Source: CAYSEW01 sp964430245 | GTDB taxonomy: Bacteria; Bacteroidota; Bacteroidia; Flavobacteriales_D; Parvicellaceae | Length of the DNA: 24,930 nt | Direction of reading: 5' to 3' | NCBI GenBank assembly: GCA_964430245.1 | Contig: CAYSEW010000035.1 | Span: forward strand, 1 to 24,930 | Shown: positions 8,297 through 15,996 of the stretch, piece after piece | How positions within the stretch are numbered: the first letter of the stretch is position 1 | Layout: every line of letters starts with the position of its first letter | Position numbers and translations under genes: made by a program | Notes under the pieces: model-generated | What the model was told of the DNA's origin: nothing | The model's input: the letters and a program-made list of their open reading frames with translations, nothing else | Database searches by the model: none

Positions 8297-8935
8297 ATGA
8301 ATAAGTATAAATTCAAGCACTTTTACAAGAACAAATACCTGATATCATTATTAGGAAAAAATAAATACTATTTATCTTATAATTACAAGTATAAATGCCT
8401 GTGGTTTAGAGTAGCTAAAGTAGCTAGCAGATCTATTAATCAGCATTTTATAGATAACACACCTGAAGGACAATATATATATAGTTCTGAAGTAGGGTAT
8501 CTCCCATCAGATTTTAAAGATTACATTAAGTTTTCATTCGTTAGAGACCCTTTAGATCGATTTGTAAGCTGTTGGAAAAACAAAGTACTATATGATAACA
8601 TGTATGCATTTGATGAGCAGACACATACTCAAATGAAGGAGATCCATCATTTTATTAATTGGGTTAAAGGACAAGACCTCAACAAAACTGCTGATGAGCA
8701 TCTTAGGTCTCAGCATAGCTTAATTGACCTAAACAATTTAGATTTCCTTGGTCGATTCGAAAATTTCGACCAAGATCTTGAAATACTTTCTAAAAAAATT
8801 GGTTTACCATTAAAGGAAACTCATAAAATGAATCCATCTGGATCTAAGAAAGTTGAGCTGAGTGATGCTGACATAAAACAGATAAAGAGCATTTATGAAT
8901 TAGATTATAGATTATTCTATCCCGATCAATTATAA
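8297..8935 (+). CDS. Carbohydrate sulfotransferase (Sulfotransfer_2-like)
   Basis: A 212-residue protein with the PAPS-binding signatures of the carbohydrate sulfotransferase family: a 5'-phosphosulfate loop (FRVAKVASRSI, residues 37-47), a 3'-phosphate-binding segment (FSFVRDPLDRFVSCW, 79-93), a DEHLRSQHSLID segment (133-144) resembling the DEHW/NEHW region of chondroitin and HNK-1 sulfotransferases, and LGRFENFDQD (151-160) with a C-terminal YELDYRLFY. The family transfers sulfate from PAPS to sugar hydroxyls. There is no signal peptide or membrane anchor, so it would act in the cytoplasm on the sugar or lipid-linked oligosaccharide before export. It starts 6 bases after the glycosyltransferase stop. 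This implies a sulfated surface glycan. Confidence 0.87.
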   Translation: MNKYKFKHFYKNKYLISLLGKNKYYLSYNYKYKCLWFRVAKVASRSINQHFIDNTPEGQYIYSSEVGYLPSDFKDYIKFSFVRDPLDRFVSCWKNKVLYDNMYAFDEQTHTQMKEIHHFINWVKGQDLNKTADEHLRSQHSLIDLNNLDFLGRFENFDQDLEILSKKIGLPLKETHKMNPSGSKKVELSDADIKQIKSIYELDYRLFYPDQL

Positions 8936-8964
8936 CTTAAATTAGATAACTTATTTAAAAATCA

Positions 8965-10239
8965 TTGGAAAAATCCAACAACAGATCATTCACTAAAAAT
9001 GTGCTTACCCTAATTTCAGGAACAGCCGTTGCACAATTGATCTCTATTCTTTGTATGGTAATATTACAGAGATATTTTTATGCTCCAGAAGATTATGCTC
9101 CATTTAGGTTATTCTTTGAGTTTGTAGCTGTTTTTGCAGGTATAAGTGCACTTCGTTTAGAAAGCGGAATTGTATTAGAACAAGAAGAAAACCAAGCAAG
9201 GGCTTTGACCCGTATATGCTTTAAACTAATTCTCACTTGCTCTTTAATAAGTTTTATTGTTTTCTGGATTTATTCTCAATTTAACGATCAATTTGATGAA
9301 ATTATTGAGAATCCATACATGACACTTCTTATACCACTTGCTGTTTTCCTTACAGGATCTTTACAGGTATACAATGCTTGGTTCACAAGAGTTCAATCAT
9401 TTAAATTAATGAGCATCACTAAAATACTTCAAAACACAACAGGGTCAGGTGCTCAATTACTAATGGGATTATTAAAGGTAAATTTCTATGGACTGATCAT
9501 TGGAAGGATCATAGGTCTTGGAATGGCCACTACCCTATTTTGCAAAAAATACATTTCTTCTTTTTCTTCTGCTTTAAAAACTACAAAAGAGCAGAACAGG
9601 ACTTTAATTAAAAAACACAAGGATTTTATTCTATATACAAGCCCAGCTTTCTTTGTTGGAAACCTAATTAACTTTTTACTATTAGCCCTTTTCATTGAAT
9701 ATTACGGAGATCAATTTGGTGGAAAAGTAGCTGCTTCTTTTCAATATTTAGGAATAAGTATTGCCATTATTTCATCCTCTTTTTCACAAGTATTCTTTAG
9801 TGAGATTTCATCATATGATTCAAAAATAGAACTAAGAAAAACTTATTCATATTGGCTAAAACGATTAGGAATAATTGCCATTTCAGGAGCTGTTATCATA
9901 CAATTCATACCAGAATCCTTTATCCTTGCTGTTCTGGGTGAAAAATGGACTGGTTTACTAGAGATCATGCAGATCATGTCCATATGGATGGCAGTAATGT
10001 TTGTTGCATCTTCCCTCTCCTATATTTTTATAAAATTAGGCAAGCAAAAACAAATACTTTTCTTCGATATTTTTCATTTAATATTAGTAGCAGGCAGTAT
10101 TTTAATAGCCGATCATTACTATCATTCTAGTATTACCACCCTATGGTCATTTACCATTGCTCAAATCTTCTTTTATGGATTAGCCATACTTTTAGCCTAC
10201 TACTTTATTTCAAAGTATAAAAACCAAGCTAGCGAATAG
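8965..10239 (+). CDS. Wzx-type polysaccharide flippase (MOP superfamily)
   Basis: A 424-residue polytopic membrane protein with roughly 12 hydrophobic segments, beginning with the conserved N-terminal pattern FTKNVLTLISGTAVAQLISI and EDYAPFRLFFEF found in polysaccharide export flippases. It would flip a lipid-linked oligosaccharide to the periplasmic face. The start is TTG at 8965: an in-frame TAA lies two codons upstream, and the first in-frame ATG would remove the first membrane helix. It follows the sulfotransferase by 29 bases and ends the cluster. No polymerase (Wzy) or chain-length regulator is present in the window, so either these are encoded elsewhere or the product is not polymerised. 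Confidence 0.87.
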   Translation: MEKSNNRSFTKNVLTLISGTAVAQLISILCMVILQRYFYAPEDYAPFRLFFEFVAVFAGISALRLESGIVLEQEENQARALTRICFKLILTCSLISFIVFWIYSQFNDQFDEIIENPYMTLLIPLAVFLTGSLQVYNAWFTRVQSFKLMSITKILQNTTGSGAQLLMGLLKVNFYGLIIGRIIGLGMATTLFCKKYISSFSSALKTTKEQNRTLIKKHKDFILYTSPAFFVGNLINFLLLALFIEYYGDQFGGKVAASFQYLGISIAIISSSFSQVFFSEISSYDSKIELRKTYSYWLKRLGIIAISGAVIIQFIPESFILAVLGEKWTGLLEIMQIMSIWMAVMFVASSLSYIFIKLGKQKQILFFDIFHLILVAGSILIADHYYHSSITTLWSFTIAQIFFYGLAILLAYYFISKYKNQASE

Positions 10240-10342
10240 AACTGTCCTCTTTTTAATAAAGGAATTTTCAAATTAATACGAGTTACTTATTAATTATATT
10301 AATTACATTAACCCTATAATGCATCGTTGGTCTTTATGAATT

Positions 10343-10368
10343 GTAACCAATCGGGAAAGATTAGTTAT
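10343..10368 (+). promoter_or_regulatory. Candidate ECF-sigma-type promoter upstream of the sigma gene
   Basis: GTAAC at 10343-10347 and GTTAT at 10364-10368 are separated by 16 bases, the spacing usual for ECF promoters, whose -35 elements generally contain AAC. A start near 10375 would give a leader of about 37 bases. ECF genes are often autoregulated, which makes the site worth noting. The match is short; the upstream part of this 172-base gap holds only AT-rich repeats (2.5 copies of a 9-base ATTAATTA-type unit at 10289-10311) and a 5-bp inverted repeat TTGGT/ACCAA at 10327-10350. Confidence 0.25.
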
Positions 10369-10411
10369 ATGAATAAACATTAACAAAATCAATAATAATT
10401 CAGCAATATCA

Positions 10412-10975
10412 ATGGAAAGGAATCAACACCTTTATCATCAATCAGAAGAACAGCTACTTAATGAAAAAAATATAGTTGAAGCTGCTAAGAAAGATCTAAA
10501 GCATTTTGAGACCTTATACAATAAATATCATGAACAGATTTTCAGGTATGTATATCAAAGAATAGATGCCATTGACCTTGCCCATGACATTACATCACAA
10601 GTATTTCTAAAAGCCATGAACAAGCTTCATCAATACCAATACAGGGGAGTCCCATTTTCTTCCTGGCTTTACAGAATAGCCATGAGTGAGGTATATCAGT
10701 ATTTCAAGGATAAAAAAGCAGAAAGAACTGTCAATTTCGAAACTGAAAAAATGAAAGATCTCATAGATGAAATTGATGTTAATAGTACAGAAAGTAAGCT
10801 TAAAAGCTTATTGGAAAAGATTGCTGAATTAACAGATGATGAGCTGGAATTGATTGAGTTAAGATATTTTGAACAAAGACCATTTAAAGAGGTGAGTGAA
10901 TTACTCAACATCAGTGAAAGCAATGCCAAAGTAAAGATTCACAGAATCATTAAAAAGTTAAAAATGGCCGTTTAA
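10412..10975 (+). CDS. ECF-type RNA polymerase sigma factor
   Basis: A 187-residue sigma-70 family protein with only regions 2 and 4. Region 2 spans about residues 29-100 (HFETLYNKYHEQIFRYVYQR, IDLAHDITSQVFLKAM, and the -10 recognition helix around PFSSWLYRIAMSEVYQYFKD). Region 4 spans about 128-186 (LTDDELELIELRYFEQRPFK, and the helix-turn-helix VSELLNISESNAKVKIHRII). It would direct RNA polymerase to a dedicated promoter set in response to an envelope or other signal. The stop is followed after 4 bases by the start of a single-pass membrane protein that is probably its regulator. ECF subgroup and signal are not identifiable here. Confidence 0.93.
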   Translation: MERNQHLYHQSEEQLLNEKNIVEAAKKDLKHFETLYNKYHEQIFRYVYQRIDAIDLAHDITSQVFLKAMNKLHQYQYRGVPFSSWLYRIAMSEVYQYFKDKKAERTVNFETEKMKDLIDEIDVNSTESKLKSLLEKIAELTDDELELIELRYFEQRPFKEVSELLNISESNAKVKIHRIIKKLKMAV

Positions 10976-10979
10976 ATCG

Positions 10980-12743
10980 ATGCATATGAAAAGAAAGTAT
11001 ACCATAGATAGAAAAAAATTAAATGCTGAAGAAATTTCAAAAGGAAAGAATTTCGATCAGCTAATGAACATGGCAACACCCATTAAATTGCCTTTCTATA
11101 AAGCAGGTTGGTTTGGACCGAGCGTTATAACTGCAGTATTAATTAGTGCTAGTATTGTTACCTACATCCTTATGTCTGATATAAACAATACAACTAATAG
11201 CTCTACCTATATTCCTGAAAAACCTAAAAAAGAAAACACTGTAAAAAACAAACTAGTTACTTATTCAGAAGATACACCCTGTATCAACCCACCCTCTGAA
11301 AGCTTACAAATAAGCGGAACATCCTATAAAGTTGATAATCAAAAGGGAGATAAAATAAAACATGCTTCTGGAACTATTATTGAAATTCCTAAGAATGCTT
11401 TTGAGATTAATGGAAAACCTGTAGAAGGTGAAGTAGAGATCAAATACAAGGAATATAAAGACCAGGTAGACATCTTACTTTCAGGAATTCCTATGCATTA
11501 CGATTCTGCAAACACAGATTATGTTTTAGAATCTGCTGGTATGGTACAGATCAATGGATTTCAAGATGATATTCCTGTAAATATTGCCAATGGCAAAACT
11601 ATTAAAATCAGCTTCCCTACTGAAGACAACTCTAAAAGGTTCAATTTATATGAATTAGATACAGCTAATAATAGATGGGATTATATGGGGAAACCTTCTT
11701 TAACAAATGAAAAAGAGGCAGAAATAATTCAACCTAAAATTGAAAAATCCATCCTAAATGAAACACTAATTATTGATTTAAATAATGACACTCTAAACAT
11801 AACTACAAATAAAAATATTCTAAATAATTACTCAACAAACATTGATCAAATTCAAACAGATCTTACTGAAGTAAAGAAAGAAATCAAAGAATTAGAAAAC
11901 AATGTTCCAATTCAACCAAAAAAATCAATAAACAAGGATAGACAATTCAATCTAGAAGTTGATCCAGAAGAATTTCCTGAACTCAGTGAATATGAAAAAG
12001 TATTATTTGAAGTAATAGAGAACACTGAATTTAACAACTCTCTTTATTCTATTGAATGGGACGATGTAATTCTAGAAGAGTATAAAAAAGGCGAAATGTA
12101 TAGAATGAAGCTATCTAAAGATGATAATATTACCAATTTAATGGTTCGTCCAGTATTTGAAGGGGAAAACATGGAAGAAGCTATCAAAAAATTTGACAAC
12201 TACACCAAGAAATTAGAGGTGAAAAAGGAAGAGGAAAAAGTATTAAAAGAAAAATACGAGAAGGCCTATCAAAAATACAAGGAGGAGCTAGAAAAGTTCC
12301 AGCAAGAACAAAAGATAAGAGAAGAAGCAGCTAAAAACTGGAAAAAAAATGCTGATTTTGCCAACAATTTAAAAATGTCTTTTGAAATTGAAAGGTTTGG
12401 TACCTGGAATTGCGATAGCCCTGTACCTCAACCCAAAGGAAAAACAGTTTCTGCTAGCTTTAGCAACCTAGCTGGCACCTCAATTATATTAGGGACCGTT
12501 TATTTAATTGAGAGAAAAAGAAATGCCATTTTTCCCTATAATTACAATCAATACAACAAGCTAAAATTCAATCCTGAAGAAGACAATATATTGGTAGGTT
12601 TTACATCCGATGATCAAATTGCCATTTTTGAAACAGCTAAATTCAAGGAGATCAAAGAGAAAAAACATGAGTTTAAAATGGAGCTAAAAAATGTACTTGA
12701 TCTTTCCATAAAAAACTTAAAAAAAATGATCTTAAATCAATAA
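10980..12743 (+). CDS. Single-pass membrane protein coupled to the ECF sigma gene; putative anti-sigma factor
   Basis: A 587-residue protein. The N-terminal 45 residues are basic and soluble (RKKLNAEEISKGKNFDQLMN), then one membrane segment at about 48-66, then a large presumably periplasmic region. Residues about 110-235 form a beta-rich domain (GTIIEIPKNAFEINGKPVEG, VDILLSGIPMHYD, ESAGMVQINGF) seen in many Bacteroidota surface proteins and resembling ZU5-like sandwiches. Two coiled-coil stretches follow (around DQIQTDLTEVKKEIKELENN, and a long Lys/Glu-rich one in the last third), then a C-terminal domain beginning MSFEIERFGTWNCDSPVPQP. Two ATGs (10980, 10986) are possible starts. The gene begins 4 bases after the sigma stop. 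A cytoplasmic tail plus TM plus sensor domain is the layout of an anti-sigma factor, but no known anti-sigma domain is recognisable, so this role is inferred. Confidence 0.8.
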   Translation: MHMKRKYTIDRKKLNAEEISKGKNFDQLMNMATPIKLPFYKAGWFGPSVITAVLISASIVTYILMSDINNTTNSSTYIPEKPKKENTVKNKLVTYSEDTPCINPPSESLQISGTSYKVDNQKGDKIKHASGTIIEIPKNAFEINGKPVEGEVEIKYKEYKDQVDILLSGIPMHYDSANTDYVLESAGMVQINGFQDDIPVNIANGKTIKISFPTEDNSKRFNLYELDTANNRWDYMGKPSLTNEKEAEIIQPKIEKSILNETLIIDLNNDTLNITTNKNILNNYSTNIDQIQTDLTEVKKEIKELENNVPIQPKKSINKDRQFNLEVDPEEFPELSEYEKVLFEVIENTEFNNSLYSIEWDDVILEEYKKGEMYRMKLSKDDNITNLMVRPVFEGENMEEAIKKFDNYTKKLEVKKEEEKVLKEKYEKAYQKYKEELEKFQQEQKIREEAAKNWKKNADFANNLKMSFEIERFGTWNCDSPVPQPKGKTVSASFSNLAGTSIILGTVYLIERKRNAIFPYNYNQYNKLKFNPEEDNILVGFTSDDQIAIFETAKFKEIKEKKHEFKMELKNVLDLSIKNLKKMILNQ

Positions 12744-12805
12744 ATTGCAACTCTATAATATAATTTATAGTATTAATAATTCATTAGCAATTAATTAACA
12801 GAACA

Positions 12806-13273
12806 TTGAAATCAAAGACAGGGCTTAAAACATATATATTAATTACATCTTTAATTTTAAGTACTTCCCTATTTGGTCAAAACACTATTTCTGTAAAGAA
12901 AAAATCTAAAATCGAGGGATTCTACTCACATAAAAATAAATTCAATAATTACGATTACTTCTATTTTAACACCAATGGAACTGTTAGCTATGCATTTAAA
13001 AAAAACAAAAGTAAAAAACACTATTTACTGCTAAAAGAATGCACCATCAATAAAGAAAAATGCTATGGAATGATCTTGTACAACTATAAAATAAATGAGG
13101 ATTTTGCAGACAAGGGGATTTCTCCTTTTATTCATATTGAATTTTATAAAATTTCTAAAGACACTGATGACTTTGATTATTACTCAACTCTACAGGGAGA
13201 GTTAAAAAAAGAGGTTTTGTTTGTCAATTCTAGAGGAGATCGATGGAAAGAATATCAGTTCATTAAAAAATAA
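12806..13273 (+). CDS. Small exported protein of unknown function
   Basis: A 155-residue protein with a clear signal peptide (basic KSKTGLKTY, hydrophobic ILITSLILSTSLFG, cleavage near GQ-N). The mature part is rich in Lys, Tyr and Phe, with a beta-type pattern (GFYSHKNKFNNYDYFYFNTN), two cysteines close together (ECTINKEKCYG), and an end resembling DRWKEYQFIKK. I do not recognise a family. The start is TTG at 12806; no in-frame ATG precedes the signal peptide, and a later start would remove it. It lies 62 bases after the putative anti-sigma gene in the same direction and could belong to that regulatory unit. Confidence 0.72.
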   Translation: MKSKTGLKTYILITSLILSTSLFGQNTISVKKKSKIEGFYSHKNKFNNYDYFYFNTNGTVSYAFKKNKSKKHYLLLKECTINKEKCYGMILYNYKINEDFADKGISPFIHIEFYKISKDTDDFDYYSTLQGELKKEVLFVNSRGDRWKEYQFIKK

Positions 13274-13276
13274 TAA

Positions 13277-13304
13277 TTGATTGGGGGTTTTCTTTTTAAA
13301 TTTG
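13277..13304 (+). promoter_or_regulatory. Bacteroidota-type promoter for the fatty acid hydroxylase gene
   Basis: TTG at 13277-13279 and TAAATTTG at 13297-13304 are separated by 17 bases, a full match to TTG-N17-23-TAnnTTTG. The expected start is near 13310, which favours the ATG at 13321 over the TTG at 13306 as the start of the following gene. Confidence 0.6.
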
Positions 13305-13320
13305 TTTGAAATCTTCAATA

Positions 13321-14199
13321 ATGTTTAACGAAGCCATTAACCAGGACCCTACTGTATATGCAATACCCGTTTTTATTGCATTAATTGCTTTAGAACTATT
13401 CATTGATATACGTCAAAAATTAAAGCTCTACGAGTCAAAAGATACTGCAGCATGTATTTCAATGGGACTAGGAGTTATTGTAATTGGCTTACTAACAAAA
13501 ACAATGTATTTCTTTCTTTATTCATGGATCTTTCAATTCAGAATTTTCGATTTAGAAAACACCTGGTGGATGTGGGTACTTTTATTGTTTGCAGATGATT
13601 TCTCATTCTATTGGCACCATAGATTAAGCCATGAAGTTAGAATCTTATGGGCTGCTCATGTACAGCACCATTCATCTGAAAGATTAAATTTAGCAGTAGC
13701 TTTAAGACAAAGCTGGGGAGAACCTTTTTATAAATACCTATTTTATTGCTGGATCCCACTTTTAGGTTTTGATCCGATTTATATATTCGTTATGCAAGCT
13801 ATCAGCTTGATCTATCAGTTCTTTCAACACACAGAATTAGTGGGAACACTCGGCCCCATCGAATGGATCTTTAATACTCCCTCACACCATAGAGTTCACC
13901 ATGCCGTTCAACATCAATATCTAGATAGAAATCACGCTGGAATACTGATAATCTGGGATAGGATTTTTGGAACATTTGTTAAAGAAAAAAAAGAAGACAA
14001 ACCAATTTATGGCATAACCAACAATATTAAATCATTCAACCCCTTGGTAATAGCATCTCATGAATATGTTAATATATGGACTGATGTTAAAAGAGCTAAT
14101 AAATTTTCTGATAAATTAAAATATATATTCTACCCTCCAGGATGGTCTCATAACGGAGAAAACAGAACATCAAAACACCTAAGAAGTAAATTAAAGTAA
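13321..14199 (+). CDS. Fatty acid hydroxylase / sterol desaturase family membrane protein
   Basis: A 292-residue integral membrane protein with the complete histidine clusters of the di-iron fatty acid hydroxylase superfamily: His100xxxHis104 (WHHRLSH), His113xxHis116His117 (HVQHHSS), a lone His170 (FFQHTELVG), and His190xxHis193His194 (SHHRVHH) followed by His205 in RNHAG. Members hydroxylate or desaturate lipids using O2; sterol desaturases, alkylglycerol monooxygenase and carotenoid hydroxylases all share the motifs, so the substrate cannot be given. About five hydrophobic segments are visible. The ATG at 13321 is preferred because the TTG at 13306 lies between the -7 element and the predicted transcription start. 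Its stop is one base from the stop of the convergent minus-strand gene. Confidence 0.9.
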   Translation: MFNEAINQDPTVYAIPVFIALIALELFIDIRQKLKLYESKDTAACISMGLGVIVIGLLTKTMYFFLYSWIFQFRIFDLENTWWMWVLLLFADDFSFYWHHRLSHEVRILWAAHVQHHSSERLNLAVALRQSWGEPFYKYLFYCWIPLLGFDPIYIFVMQAISLIYQFFQHTELVGTLGPIEWIFNTPSHHRVHHAVQHQYLDRNHAGILIIWDRIFGTFVKEKKEDKPIYGITNNIKSFNPLVIASHEYVNIWTDVKRANKFSDKLKYIFYPPGWSHNGENRTSKHLRSKLK

Positions 14200-14200
14200 A

Positions 14201-14845
14201 TCAATATTGTTGTTTTTGAGGGAAATGGGTGTAAAATCCAAATCCAGCACAGAAAACCTGATAAATACCATTACTATTGGAAGGGTTCATTCCTGGAAAA
14301 TTAGACATGCAAAAATTGTCTGGAGTAAATTCAGAAAACCAAAAATTATAGGATAACAACAAACCAAAAGCCAAATTTTCATTACTATACATCCATATAG
14401 AAAATTCAGGTTCTAATCTGAAAGAATTTTGCAAATAATTCTCATTACAAGTATTGATTTTCGTAAAACCATAATTGTACCCCCCTTTTAAACAAAGATT
14501 CATGAAAATATTTTCATTGATACTATTTTTAACACCAATCTTAACAAAAGGATTATGATTTTCCATCTGCCCACTAACTTTTGTCTGAAATGCTAAGCTG
14601 TTAACATCATAATAACCATATTTATAGCCAATACCTAGCTCAAATTTCTCTAGAAATTCATATTGAAGCTGAGCATCTATATTTGCTACTCCAAAAATCA
14701 TATTCTTAAATGAATGATTTAATATGGTTTTTGGTAATTTAAAATTCATTGAAAAAGTAAGATGCTCTATCACTTTATTATTCTGAGAATAAAAAGGAAT
14801 AGCCATACTAAATAAAAGGAGATATGTGATTAGATTTCTTATCAA
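14201..14845 (-). CDS. Exported protein, possible small outer-membrane beta-barrel
   Basis: A 214-residue protein with a signal peptide (IRNLITYLLLFSMAIPFYSQ) and a mature part of alternating hydrophobic/polar strands rich in Tyr, Phe, Gly and Asn (FELGIGYKYGYYDV, LCLKGGYNYGFTK, LAFGLLLSYNFWFSE, VFCAGFGFYTHF), the pattern of a small outer-membrane beta-barrel. No family is recognised. The start is TTG at 14843-14845, overlapping the TGA stop of the upstream gene by three bases (TTGA); the next ATG lies inside the signal peptide and an in-frame TAA lies seven codons upstream. The overlap shows coupled translation with the upstream TM protein. Confidence 0.7.
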   Translation of the reverse strand: MIRNLITYLLLFSMAIPFYSQNNKVIEHLTFSMNFKLPKTILNHSFKNMIFGVANIDAQLQYEFLEKFELGIGYKYGYYDVNSLAFQTKVSGQMENHNPFVKIGVKNSINENIFMNLCLKGGYNYGFTKINTCNENYLQNSFRLEPEFSIWMYSNENLAFGLLLSYNFWFSEFTPDNFCMSNFPGMNPSNSNGIYQVFCAGFGFYTHFPQKQQY

Positions 14846-15258
14846 TTTTGAATGATCATCATTTTATTTATACTTTGATATTCGCTAACAAAATTCAAGA
14901 AGTACTTCCCATTATCTACATTATTTGATTTAAATAAAAAAACATGTTCCCCTGCCTTCAAATCACCATTATGAAAAGCTAAAACTTCTTTTTCGTTTTC
15001 ATCCAAAATAGTAAATTTTACATGTATATCTTTTGGAATTTCAAACCCTAGTTGAATTTCATCTTTAATAAAGATACTTGGTAGCTCATATATTTTAGCA
15101 TATACATTCTTTAATTCTTTGGTTTTTTTTCCAATAAAATAATTAGTGATCATCTTATAGGATATATAAATAAGGTATAATGCAACAACTATAGAAATAG
15201 CCCCAACTATATTTATTGTAATTCTCCAAGCATCACTTGTATTCCACAATTCAAGCAT
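14842..15258 (-). CDS. Membrane-anchored protein with FlgD/secretion-CTD-like Ig domain
   Basis: A 138-residue protein with one membrane segment at about residues 14-38 and a C-terminal beta domain. The last 70 residues (GFEIPKDIHVKFTILDENEK, LKAGEHVFLF, NGKYFLNFVSEYQSINKMMI) resemble the FlgD-type Ig fold and the type IX secretion C-terminal sorting domain, with the usual 'L-x-A-G-x-H', 'G-x-Y' and terminal 'K-M-I' pattern. There is no cleavable signal peptide, which would be needed for type IX secretion, so it more likely faces the periplasm from the inner membrane. It is the first gene of a two-gene unit with the beta-barrel-like protein. Function unknown. Confidence 0.7.
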   Translation of the reverse strand: MLELWNTSDAWRITINIVGAISIVVALYLIYISYKMITNYFIGKKTKELKNVYAKIYELPSIFIKDEIQLGFEIPKDIHVKFTILDENEKEVLAFHNGDLKAGEHVFLFKSNNVDNGKYFLNFVSEYQSINKMMIIQN

Positions 15259-15272
15259 AATTATTTTTTCTT

Positions 15273-15304
15273 CAAAATTAGAAAGAAATACAATAGTAAT
15301 TCAA
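15273..15304 (-). promoter_or_regulatory. Bacteroidota-type promoter for the 15258-14201 gene pair
   Basis: On the minus strand, TTG (complement of 15302-15304) and TAATTTTG (complement of 15273-15280) are separated by 21 bases and match TTG-N17-23-TAnnTTTG. Transcription would start near 15267, about 9 bases before the ATG. Confidence 0.6.
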
Positions 15305-15363
15305 GGATATTTTAGCATTAATATATTATTTTGACAATTTATAACTTTACAATTAATTACAAA

Positions 15364-15996
15364 ATGAATTTTAATGAGCTCATAAATAATATTAAAACAA
15401 GAGTAAATGAACCTTTACCGGGACCTAGTGCTCATATTAAGCTTGCACCTTATAGAAAAGACACACTAAATACAGATTTCAGTAAATACAACCCAAAATT
15501 AGCCAGCACTCTTTTACTTATATATCAGAAGAATGAAAAGACCAACTTTGTTCTTATCCAAAGACCTGATTATAGTGGAACTCATGGTGGGCAAATATCA
15601 TTTCCAGGCGGAAAAAAAGAAGAAAATGAAACACTTAAGGAAACTGCTATTAGGGAAACAAATGAAGAAATTGGTGTTGAATCTAGAGATATTATAATTC
15701 TAGGAAAATTATCTCAGGTCTATGTCCCACCTAGTAATTTTTTAATCACTCCCTATATAGGTTATTTAGATATTACCCCAAATTTTAATCCAGATCCTAC
15801 TGAAGTAACCAAGGTGCTAGAAATAGAACTCAATGAATTATTGAAAGAGGATGTAATTAAAGAAAAAATAATTACTGTTGGTGCCAAAACTAATAATCCA
15901 ATGAATATCAATGTACCTTATCTAGATTTAAAGAACCAAGTGGTTTGGGGGGCTACAGGAGTAATACTTTCAGAATTCAGAGATATGATCAGCTAA
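15364..15996 (+). CDS. NUDIX hydrolase, probable CoA pyrophosphatase (NudL/YeaB-like)
   Basis: A 210-residue NUDIX protein. The Nudix box is complete: Gly83-x5-Glu89-x7-Arg97-Glu98-x-x-Glu101-Glu102-x-Gly104 (GGKKEENE, AIRETNEEIGV). Immediately before it is the UPF0035-type stretch VLIQRPDYSGTHGGQISFPG, which marks the CoA pyrophosphatase subgroup that splits CoA into 3',5'-ADP and phosphopantetheine with Mg2+ or Mn2+. An ATG at 15364 is preferred over the in-frame TTG at 15331: a TAACTTTA element (15342-15349, one mismatch to TAnnTTTG) would place transcription start near 15356. The stop overlaps the stop of the convergent response regulator gene by four bases. Confidence 0.88.
   Translation: MNFNELINNIKTRVNEPLPGPSAHIKLAPYRKDTLNTDFSKYNPKLASTLLLIYQKNEKTNFVLIQRPDYSGTHGGQISFPGGKKEENETLKETAIRETNEEIGVESRDIIILGKLSQVYVPPSNFLITPYIGYLDITPNFNPDPTEVTKVLEIELNELLKEDVIKEKIITVGAKTNNPMNINVPYLDLKNQVVWGATGVILSEFRDMIS

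Noticed and set aside
10289..10311. About 2.5 tandem copies of a 9-base ATTAATTA-type unit, looking like a TTAA array.
   Set aside because: The 9-base period does not keep helical phase and the sequence is nearly pure A/T, so it is likely simple-sequence composition.
12753..12770. Inverted repeat CTATAA/TTATAG after the putative anti-sigma gene.
   Set aside because: Six A/T-dominated base pairs without a T-run; too weak for a terminator.
13306..13320. TTG start for the fatty acid hydroxylase gene, resembling the TTGAAATC context of other genes.
   Set aside because: It is two bases after a full-consensus -7 element and upstream of the predicted transcription start; the ATG at 13321 fits.
14842..15258. 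Reading the 138-residue protein as a type IX secretion cargo because of its C-terminal domain.
   Set aside because: It has a membrane anchor and no cleavable signal peptide, and the cargo portion is missing.
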